The position numbers and the translations under genes are program-made. From positions 1 to 48,243 of the forward strand of contig DDZT01000128.1 of assembly GCA_002346435.1 (NCBI GenBank): a stretch of DNA of 48,243 nucleotides, in the 5' to 3' direction. The DNA is from Anaerolineales bacterium UBA3001. GTDB lineage: Bacteria > Chloroflexota > Anaerolineae > Anaerolineales > UBA11657. The notes under the pieces are model-generated. The model worked only from the letters and a program-made list of their open reading frames with translations, was not told the DNA's origin and did no database searches. Positions 42,237-48,243 of the stretch are shown piece after piece; within the stretch, counting starts at the first letter, position 1; each line of letters begins with the position of its first letter.

Positions 42237-43319
42237 TTACCTGTCCATTTTAAGTTCATACACCATACCATTATCCTTAGCAAACTCATGTATAAGACAC
42301 TCTACTCGATGCAATAGTTCTGACAATTGTACAAGACAGTTAGAGAAGTGCCTTGCACTGCCTTTACCTGACATTTCCATCCATCTAGTATATTGTTTAA
42401 CATAAGGTGCAGCTGCTTCCGCAGGCGCATGACTAAGAATATGATTAAAAGCAGCTGCTGCGGTATATTCCATAAGAAACAAAGACGAACGAGCATGACC
42501 AACAGCAGCAAGTTTATCGAAACCATCCATATAATACCGCTCCTTCAAGGGATGTGCACACTTGTCGTCATCCCAATGACCTTTATGAAACTTTCCAGCT
42601 GCTCTGAATATTTTTAACCACTGTTCTCTCATGCCATCGATCCCTTCGTCACTAACTGCACTGAAACCCATACTTTGCTCTGCTAATTCTAATATATTTA
42701 GATGCCCCATTTGAGATAGAGTCTCGCCAAAACAAAGAACTTGCCGCCTACCATAACGAGGCTTATATGCTAGCACAAGTACCGCAGTCGCAGCCCAATC
42801 GAGAACATCATGTAAGTGCTTGATATCATTTGGGTCTACAGGTATAGCTACAGGAACATTCCGCATCTCTGAGATTTCATCGTAATGCAAATACGCACGA
42901 CGCATAGCATCCGCCGCACGAGCAACAACATTCTCTGCAGTATCAAATTGTCCCCGAACATACGCCTGTAATAATGCGAAAATGTTTTTAGTGTCGTGCA
43001 ATGGCACAGCATCATACAGTGACTGACCACGCATTGCATCTTTTTTAATCATCGCCCTATTTTCGTAGTCCTCAGGTCGAAAATGCATCACATCAATTAA
43101 GAGAGAATCGTTCCACAACAAACAAGGTTCGATATCAAATGGAGGGTCTGGATCGACAAATATAACATCAAAATCAGTAGTGTTAGACCACAACGGATCG
43201 GCCCTTGCTACAGAACCTACCAAGAATGCAGCCAACAATTCGGGACGTTCAGATACCTTTAAAGCAACAAACTCCCGAATATAGTTTAATAGTTGGTCAC
43301 GACTACCTATTTCATGCAT
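42237..43319 (-). CDS. Nucleotidyltransferase-fold protein with helical C-terminal domain
   Basis: A 360-residue protein with the pol-beta-type motif GS(35-36)..D49-x-D51 in LVGSVARADPLWSNTTDFDV and a third acidic residue D76 (LLIDVMHF), so the active site looks complete. The remaining about 240 residues are alpha-helical and resemble HEPN-like or substrate domains of aminoglycoside-type nucleotidyltransferases. Role could be small-molecule or tRNA nucleotidylation. Pairs with the downstream acetyltransferase; no toxin-antitoxin partner of classical size is seen. Confidence 0.75.
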   Translation of the reverse strand: MHEIGSRDQLLNYIREFVALKVSERPELLAAFLVGSVARADPLWSNTTDFDVIFVDPDPPFDIEPCLLWNDSLLIDVMHFRPEDYENRAMIKKDAMRGQSLYDAVPLHDTKNIFALLQAYVRGQFDTAENVVARAADAMRRAYLHYDEISEMRNVPVAIPVDPNDIKHLHDVLDWAATAVLVLAYKPRYGRRQVLCFGETLSQMGHLNILELAEQSMGFSAVSDEGIDGMREQWLKIFRAAGKFHKGHWDDDKCAHPLKERYYMDGFDKLAAVGHARSSLFLMEYTAAAAFNHILSHAPAEAAAPYVKQYTRWMEMSGKGSARHFSNCLVQLSELLHRVECLIHEFAKDNGMVYELKMDR

Positions 43320-43515
43320 TTATATTACCGTACTAACATTAACGTGCAAACCATTATTCATCTACCACAAGTCTAATACAGCCTAAGTAGATTGTTTACA
43401 CAAAGCCGATGAGCAAGGATAAACTTAGCAAGGTTTTTTTGCAATAGGACCAATGCTATAATCTTCAAAGTTCGTTAATCCGCAACTGAACAATACTTAT
43501 ACTAAAGAAAAACAC

Positions 43516-44592
43516 ATGAGTATATTAGGACTAAATATAAGTCGCAGAACATTTTTTATATTGATAAGCATAGCATTTTATTTGATACTGCTAATGGTTT
43601 TGACATCAGTAGAAAGAAGCTCTCAAGTCTCAAACATTAATAGTTTCCAAGACTCTCTGTGGTACTCGATTGTTACCCTTACTACGGTCGGTTATGGTGA
43701 TATTTACCCAGTAACACCAATAGGGCGTAATATTGGCTACGTTTTTGTACTTGGAAGCTTAGGAGTATTAGGTTTGTTGATTAGTCGTATAACTGAAGTT
43801 TTCGTTAACATTAGGGAGACACGAAAAATGGGATTATTAGGATCAAATTACAAGGACCATATTGTAGTAATAGGGTGGGATTTGTTTGCTCAGTCAGTAG
43901 TCGATGAACTGATAGGCGCAGAAAAACAAGTAGCTATCGTGACTGATAGTAAAGATCACGTCGATCCGATTAAAGACCGATATAATGAAACTGATGTGTT
44001 TGTATTGGTCACTGATTATTCCAACTATGCAGTATTGGAAAAAGCTAATATCAGTCAGGCGTCAACAGTTTTTCTAAACTTTGAAGATGATACTCAAAAG
44101 TTGGTTTATTCACTTAACTTAAAAAAACAGTATGGTACTGTTGAGCATGTAGTTATACTAAACAACTCTGACCTAGAGGATACTTTCCACGCAGCTGGTG
44201 TAACATTCACACTTTCTAAAGATGGTATAGCCGCAAAAATAGTTGCGAGCTACATTTTTGAACCAGATGTCGCCCGTTATTCAGTCGATCTTCTTAGTTC
44301 GGCAGTAGCTGACAGTGATTACGATATCCAACAGTATCTAGTAACAGACAATAATCCATATGTAAATCATGAATATAACAAAGTGTTTCAAACACTAAAA
44401 GATGAACACAATATTATCTTGATAGGTATCAGCAAATTTCGTCAGGACGGTACACGCAAGCTTATGAAAAACCCATCAAACACTATAACATTGTCAACGG
44501 GCGATTATCTGATTATGATAATGACCGGAGAGAACGAAGCTCCCATCACAGAATTGTTCGGCGTACCAGAAGGTTACAATTCAACATCTTGA
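43516..44592 (+). CDS. MthK-like potassium channel with RCK domain
   Basis: A 358-residue two-transmembrane K+ channel. TM1 is at about 12-30, the pore helix and selectivity filter TTVGYGDI at 56-63 and TM2 at about 72-92, followed by an RCK Rossmann domain (DHIVVIGWDLFAQSVVDEL). The GWxx form of the RCK glycine motif, in place of GxGxxG, matches MthK-type channels. A C-terminal RCK_C part ends the protein (LSTGDYLIMIMTGENE). TATAAT at 43457-43462 suggests its own promoter. Likely gated by Ca2+ or another cytosolic ligand. Confidence 0.9.
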   Translation: MSILGLNISRRTFFILISIAFYLILLMVLTSVERSSQVSNINSFQDSLWYSIVTLTTVGYGDIYPVTPIGRNIGYVFVLGSLGVLGLLISRITEVFVNIRETRKMGLLGSNYKDHIVVIGWDLFAQSVVDELIGAEKQVAIVTDSKDHVDPIKDRYNETDVFVLVTDYSNYAVLEKANISQASTVFLNFEDDTQKLVYSLNLKKQYGTVEHVVILNNSDLEDTFHAAGVTFTLSKDGIAAKIVASYIFEPDVARYSVDLLSSAVADSDYDIQQYLVTDNNPYVNHEYNKVFQTLKDEHNIILIGISKFRQDGTRKLMKNPSNTITLSTGDYLIMIMTGENEAPITELFGVPEGYNSTS

Positions 44593-44656
44593 TGGAATGA
44601 TTGCAAACAACCCTATAGCATATATTGTGTTTTGATTAGTTTTACAACCAACAACA

Positions 44657-46330
44657 TTATGTGATAAACACACCTGGTTGTGTCTTCTCGTCGCCAGATC
44701 GATACATGGCCTTTGGTAATTTGACTCCTTCAATCTTAAACCTACGTAGTACATCTTTTGTAAGTTCACTTTCTACTCTCCAAGGTCTACGCCAATGCTC
44801 CAAGCGTATATTATCAACGTAATAACGAATGTTAAAACCTATAAAAGTACTATTGAAAGAAGTCAACCACACCTGAGGCTCTTGCCACATCACTTGAGTG
44901 CGCTTGAAGCTGTCATCAAGCCATCTAATAAGGTCCTGTATGTGATCATCCACGCGAGTCTCTTGCCCACTAGGATCATGTAAAACATCATATAGATTCG
45001 ATAATCGATTAGAGAAAAATCTAATTTTCTGATCCCATTCAGAATTTAGAATATCACGATCCTCTGGATATAGATTAGGATCAGTCATCCAAATCTCAAT
45101 CCATGACCGAAGTAATATAATCAGGGAAGTTTTGTCAGCATCTGCATCCTCCAGAAGTTGAATTCTCTTCCATCCTCGCCCCGATATCTCCTCTGATCGC
45201 AAGCCCACCAACACTAAGATTGCATCGAAATCATTGCTAATATCAGACACTTCTTCCTTGTCCAATCCACCCAACTCCAACTTCTTGACTTTAGTCACGA
45301 GCAGATGTAATTGTTTGCGGATTTCATCCAACCTATTATTTACGTGCACTTCTGCACGCAAGCGATTATAGGCAGCTCGCTTTTTTGACGGAGCCCCTGT
45401 AATCGGATCTTTTTTCTTTAGTCCTTTAACAGAAGGTAGTGCAGTAAGTTTAGGTGCAGGATTACCAACAATATCTGGGTGAGCAAGTACAGCTTCTTGT
45501 AAAATAGCCATCACCTTATTTGGATTAGTGCCTTGCCGTTTAGCTGCGAAACCAACTGTTGCTGCAAGATTTGTAGTAGGACGATTAGCATTAAAAAATG
45601 TTGCTCTACCTAGAGCACCATTTGGAATAAACATATCCGTATAATTCTGTACATTGAAAAGATGTGTCACACGAATACCTATATTACGAACTACCGCCGT
45701 AATATTAGTTCCCTTGGTCACAGTATCGGGCAGAACTATCACATCTCCGGTGCGAAAAGGCGTATCAACCAGTAAAATAAGCCCAGCGAAAAAATCGCTT
45801 AAAATGCCCTGAAGTGCAAACGCCAGAACAAATGCACCTCCGCCAATTGCCACCCATAGACCAGTTAAGTCAAGACCAAATGCTTGCAAAGCAGCAAACA
45901 GGCCTACCAAATAGATTAGAGGCGCTCCTATTCGCTCAAGGACTGGGACTAACACATCATCCCATATTGCTTCAGTTTGTTCAGCTAATTGTTTTACATA
46001 ATAGACTAGTACATCTACAAACAATCGTGCAGCCCAATGAGTAATAGTTATTGCAATAATTGCCCAGAGAACACGGTCAATCAACGCACTGCCTGGAAAA
46101 CCACTTTCCAAAGCACTAAAAGCATTCCGTAAGCCATAAAAAATCACCAGTATAACTGCCGGTCTTCTAGATACGCCGAGTATTACATCGTCTACATCCG
46201 TCTCTGTTCTACGGAAAACCCAAAGCAATATGTAGGCAGTTAGCCAATAAGTGACTAGAGCCCCTAAACCCCATCCAATTAAAGTGCCAAGAAAAATATC
46301 TAACGGAGTGTTGCCTAATATAGTAATCAT
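44657..46330 (-). CDS. MscS family mechanosensitive channel
   Basis: A 557-residue channel with several N-terminal membrane segments and the pore-lining TM3/beta domain: WVAIGGGAFVLAFALQGILS, then DFFAGLILLVDTPFRTGDVI and NYTDMFIPNGALGRATFFN. Large soluble insertions (about residues 280-480) distinguish it from the 286-residue E. coli MscS. It relieves osmotic pressure on hypo-osmotic shock. GAGGTAG lies upstream of the ATG, after an 11-A tract (46344-46354 on the plus strand) and a hairpin (46360-46366/46374-46380). Confidence 0.9.
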   Translation of the reverse strand: MITILGNTPLDIFLGTLIGWGLGALVTYWLTAYILLWVFRRTETDVDDVILGVSRRPAVILVIFYGLRNAFSALESGFPGSALIDRVLWAIIAITITHWAARLFVDVLVYYVKQLAEQTEAIWDDVLVPVLERIGAPLIYLVGLFAALQAFGLDLTGLWVAIGGGAFVLAFALQGILSDFFAGLILLVDTPFRTGDVIVLPDTVTKGTNITAVVRNIGIRVTHLFNVQNYTDMFIPNGALGRATFFNANRPTTNLAATVGFAAKRQGTNPNKVMAILQEAVLAHPDIVGNPAPKLTALPSVKGLKKKDPITGAPSKKRAAYNRLRAEVHVNNRLDEIRKQLHLLVTKVKKLELGGLDKEEVSDISNDFDAILVLVGLRSEEISGRGWKRIQLLEDADADKTSLIILLRSWIEIWMTDPNLYPEDRDILNSEWDQKIRFFSNRLSNLYDVLHDPSGQETRVDDHIQDLIRWLDDSFKRTQVMWQEPQVWLTSFNSTFIGFNIRYYVDNIRLEHWRRPWRVESELTKDVLRRFKIEGVKLPKAMYRSGDEKTQPGVFIT

Positions 46331-46451
46331 AGCTTACTACCTCTTTTTTTTTTTGCGTGGAAAGCACAAACTATGCTTTCATTTATTGTAACTAACCAAT
46401 CCAGAATATGCAAGTAAAACACGTAATGTGGCTGCCTTCGCGCCAACCTAC

Positions 46452-46480
46452 TTGACACACTATATACTGTTATGTATATT
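46452..46480 (+). promoter_or_regulatory. Promoter of small unit 1
   Basis: TTGACA (46452-46457), 17-nt spacer and TATATT (46475-46480). Seven nt later comes GTCGGTT (46488-46494). The same elements recur at identical spacing at 47882-47924, with the hexamer and GTCGGTT 36 nt apart start-to-start in both. Confidence 0.6.
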
Positions 46481-46546
46481 GAACATCGTCGGTTTTATTC
46501 ACTTATATCCACCAGCGATGTATTAGATAGACCTGAGGGCAGAGAG

Positions 46547-46588
46547 ATGCCACCTCCACTTGATGGTAACGATGATGATGAACAGTAG
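46547..46588 (+). CDS. Possible 13-residue acidic Pro-rich peptide
   Basis: ATG 46547 to TAG 46588 encodes MPPPLDGNDDDEQ. GAGG lies 8 nt upstream of the ATG. The frame also stays open upstream to an ATG at 46472 (38 residues), but that ATG overlaps the -10 of the proposed promoter. The terminator follows 34 nt after the stop. The pattern MP..DG..DE recurs in the peptide frame at 48154. Very short; translation is unproven. Confidence 0.35.
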   Translation: MPPPLDGNDDDEQ

Positions 46589-46622
46589 TTCAAACTGATA
46601 AATCAAAGTTTCATTCAAAAAT

Positions 46623-46655
46623 ACCCCGCCCTTATACAAGCGGGGTGTTTTATTA
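46623..46655 (+). terminator. Terminator of small unit 1
   Basis: ACCCCGC (46623-46629) pairs with GCGGGGT (46640-46646) around a 10-nt loop, followed by GTTTTATTA. A GC-rich intrinsic terminator between the small peptide frame and the kinase gene. Confidence 0.85.
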
Positions 46656-46670
46656 GAGTTACACTAAAAT

Positions 46671-46676
46671 TATAAT
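46671..46676 (+). promoter_or_regulatory. -10 element close to the kinase start codon
   Basis: A consensus TATAAT ends 4 nt before the kinase ATG at 46681, and no ribosome site is visible. If used, the mRNA would begin at or next to the ATG, i.e. be leaderless. A -35 at the right distance is poor (TTTTAT). Confidence 0.4.
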
Positions 46677-46680
46677 TTAT

Positions 46681-47850
46681 ATGGCTAATATCACTTCAAT
46701 AAAGCAACTAATTAAGAAAGATTACGATTTTTTCCCGCTTGAAGGCAGCGGAGAGAAAAATAAAAGTCTTGCTACATTTATTGAAGGCAGGAAAAACAAT
46801 CACAAACGGATTGTATTAAAAGTATTCTTCGACAACACGAAAGAGGGAAGACTATATGACAACAGCCTTCCGTTAGAGAAAAATATATACAAATATCTAT
46901 TAGATCCTTTGATGACTCAGCGGCATACCCCAAATATTCTAAAGTATTTTGGAACTTTCTCAGAATCTTTTGCTGAATTCCGAAACGCTCTTACAAAATG
47001 TCGTGAAGAGTTGGATAAATTACTACAGCAAGTTGTAGACAAAGAAGAGCGAGACCAAAAACACCATAACATACAGATTAGAGACATTAGCAAACTAACA
47101 ATACTAGGATTGGAGTATTGTGCAGCACCTACCCTTCGACAATGGCTTCAAACTGAACGTAGTGACCAAGAATTAAACAGCGCCTTGTTTCAAATCATTT
47201 ACACTGCAGAGTGTCTATACCGCATCGGCATAAGACACAATGACCTCCATGTAGGAAACATTCTAATAAGCTCGAGCAAACAACAAGCGACATACTTTCG
47301 CATAAATACTAGTCAGATTATTGCTGTACCTACAAAAACCTCACTCGTGAAAATATATGATTTTGACAATGCTTGCGGTATACGAAGTAAAAGAAAGCAC
47401 GTACATAACAAATTCATTCGGTCGAAATATTACAACTATAAACTCAAATGTTACAAGTACTGGGATCAGTACGGGATGAGCGATAGTGACAACTCAAAAT
47501 ACGACACCTTCACGATATTATCCTCAATTATAGAAATACTAACCAAGTACAACACAAACTTTTATTTACTAAACCTAATCCAAGGGAGCTTTGTAAAATC
47601 CAAGAACTTGCGTAATTGTCCTTGGAAATATGTACACAGAATGGGCAAGAAAAAAGATGGTACATACTTCCACACAAGTCAAAACCTATCTCAGCCAGAC
47701 TATATTCCAAAAGACACTGAGCTCATCGACAACAATTCGATATTAACCCACAAAACCTTCAGTACATGGAAGATGCAATCGGCCAGTCTAAATCTGAGCA
47801 GCTTATCCAAGCAGATCTCGGTCTATACACTACCTAACAAGCGTATATAG
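46681..47850 (+). CDS. Eukaryotic/giant-virus-like protein kinase
   Basis: A 389-residue Lys/Asn-rich protein with all core kinase elements: a Gly-containing loop (LEGSGEKNKS, 20-29), ATP lysine K47 (IVLKVFF), alpha-C glutamate E66, catalytic loop HNDLHVGNIL (186-195) and metal-binding DFD (227-229, in place of DFG). The HNDLHxGNI form is one I associate with kinases of giant DNA viruses rather than bacterial PknB types. An insert (about 100-140) and an unrecognised C-terminal 130 residues are present. No membrane segment or sensor domain. It lies between two matching small transcription units. Substrate unknown. Confidence 0.8.
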   Translation: MANITSIKQLIKKDYDFFPLEGSGEKNKSLATFIEGRKNNHKRIVLKVFFDNTKEGRLYDNSLPLEKNIYKYLLDPLMTQRHTPNILKYFGTFSESFAEFRNALTKCREELDKLLQQVVDKEERDQKHHNIQIRDISKLTILGLEYCAAPTLRQWLQTERSDQELNSALFQIIYTAECLYRIGIRHNDLHVGNILISSSKQQATYFRINTSQIIAVPTKTSLVKIYDFDNACGIRSKRKHVHNKFIRSKYYNYKLKCYKYWDQYGMSDSDNSKYDTFTILSSIIEILTKYNTNFYLLNLIQGSFVKSKNLRNCPWKYVHRMGKKKDGTYFHTSQNLSQPDYIPKDTELIDNNSILTHKTFSTWKMQSASLNLSSLSKQISVYTLPNKRI

Positions 47851-48153
47851 TTACTTAAATCCACCCTATATAGCACTTAACTTGACACAGCATAAATTGT
47901 AATTTACACTAACATAAGTCGGTTAAGGCCAAACTACTTACGATCATTTGCGGTGCATCAGATAGGCCCACATAAAATTAGATATCTGCCGACTTAAGCT
48001 ACACAGAGGACAAGGTGATAAGGTCATCGCAAGCGACGGGAGTTGCCTAGACAACAAGTCTTCTTCTACAAAAATTACTTAGAAACTAATATTTTTAGCT
48101 GCAATAACAACAATAATATATTCATCATTCCTGTGGAATGAAAGGAGTTAACA
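47851..48153 (+). other. 303-nt leader region without a clear gene
   Basis: After the kinase stop comes a promoter (47882-47910), then an RNA leader of about 235 nt before ATG 48154. AAGTCGG (47916-47922) can pair with CCGACTT at about 47989-47995, closing a roughly 80-nt structured domain. Short hairpins such as GTTG..CAAC follow. I see no coding frame; a structured regulatory leader or small RNA is possible. Confidence 0.45.
47882..47910 (+). promoter_or_regulatory. Promoter of small unit 2
   Basis: TTGACA (47882-47887), 17-nt spacer, TACACT (47905-47910), then GTCGGTT at 47918-47924. It is the second copy of the arrangement at 46452. Confidence 0.55.
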
Positions 48154-48243
48154 ATGTTTAGGAAACAATTGGATGGTATTTTCCTCTACCAAATGCCTGA
48201 AGATGGTGGGGGAGAGCATCATGATGAAGGCCCACCTCCTGAG
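48154..48243 (+). CDS. Small acidic Gly/Pro/His-rich protein, partial at 3' end
   Basis: An ATG with AAAGGAG at 6-nt spacing opens a frame of 30 codons that reaches the window edge without a stop. It begins MFRKQLDGIFLYQ and continues MPEDGGGEHHDEGPPPE. The strong ribosome site makes translation likely. The second part shares the MP..DG..DE order with the peptide frame at 46547. A precursor peptide or small acidic protein is possible; the rest lies outside. Confidence 0.6.
   Translation, partial: MFRKQLDGIFLYQMPEDGGGEHHDEGPPPE

Larger units (their letters stand above)
46331..46680. other. 350-nt non-annotated gap: mscS leader and a small-peptide unit
   Basis: The left part (46331-46451) is the minus-strand leader of mscS with an A11 tract and a 7-bp hairpin. 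The right part holds a promoter (46452-46480), a short possible peptide frame (46547-46588) and a terminator (46623-46655), so it can be a self-contained plus-strand transcription unit of about 170 nt. Confidence 0.6.

Noticed and set aside
46472..46588. 38-residue reading of the small peptide from ATG 46472
   Set aside because: Its ATG lies between the -35 and -10 of the proposed promoter, so the transcript would not include it. Kept only as an alternative to the shorter frame.
1..48243. CRISPR array, rRNA genes, prophage or insertion sequence
   Set aside because: No regularly spaced direct repeats, no rRNA-like stretches, and no transposase, integrase or phage structural motifs were seen in any frame.

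Overview
The window looks like part of an AT-rich (roughly 40% GC by eye) free-living aerobic bacterium, most likely a marine-type Chloroflexota (SAR202/Dehalococcoidia-like). I infer this from the combination of a Rieske/cytochrome b complex with b6-like heme spacing, a System I cytochrome c maturation set with a short CcmI, a bifunctional phosphoglucose/phosphomannose isomerase, XdhC and CoxG accessory proteins, a SWIM mini-protein and glycolate oxidase. The phylum is an inference from family resemblance; no search was run. Genes are tightly packed, and many start codons touch or overlap the previous stop.

Layout. (1) 1-7784, minus strand: one dense operon, xdhC-glcD-glcE-glcF-pyrC-pyrB-pyrF, joining glycolate oxidation to de novo pyrimidine synthesis. 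pyrF runs off the left edge. (2) 7987-13967: acetyl-CoA synthetase (minus), a MoaD/ThiS-like small protein (plus), a GT-C membrane glycosyltransferase (minus), CoxG (minus) and an SPFH/prohibitin-like protein (plus) ending in a strong terminator. (3) 14019-15289, minus: tRNA-Ser(CGA) and ribonuclease D. (4) 15319-18593: a promoter with a palindrome over its -35, then Rieske protein, cytochrome b and diheme cytochrome c, closed by a 21-bp perfect hairpin. (5) 18688-25003: the complete ccm cluster E-F-H-G-I-A-B-C-D, which attaches heme to cytochromes such as the one just upstream. (6) 25089-36025: sugar-phosphate isomerase, PEP/pyruvate-binding protein, tandem RNase H, HIT hydrolase (minus), BirA, a SIS deglycase/PfkB kinase pair, GatC and GatA, and a sugar-nucleotide transferase. 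(7) 36034-37739, minus: lipB-lipA. (8) 37901-41232: HhH-GPD glycosylase, YdcF-like membrane protein, a SWIM-finger mini-gene with an unusual leader, and an FAD oxidoreductase. (9) 41236-46330: acetyltransferase and nucleotidyltransferase (minus), MthK-like K+ channel (plus), MscS channel (minus). (10) 46331-48243: an accessory segment in which a giant-virus/eukaryote-like protein kinase gene is flanked by two small transcription units with matching promoters, each encoding a small acidic Pro/Gly-rich peptide.

How it fits together: glycolate, acetate and possibly glycated compounds are taken to central metabolites. Electrons flow through a quinol:cytochrome c oxidoreductase whose c-type hemes are installed by the adjacent ccm system. 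The rest is housekeeping (pyrimidines, lipoate, biotin, tRNA amidation, DNA repair) and osmotic/ion control. The least explained parts are the right-hand kinase/peptide segment, the SWIM gene leader, the RNase H pseudo-domain fusion and the MoaD-like protein with a tail after its Gly-Gly.
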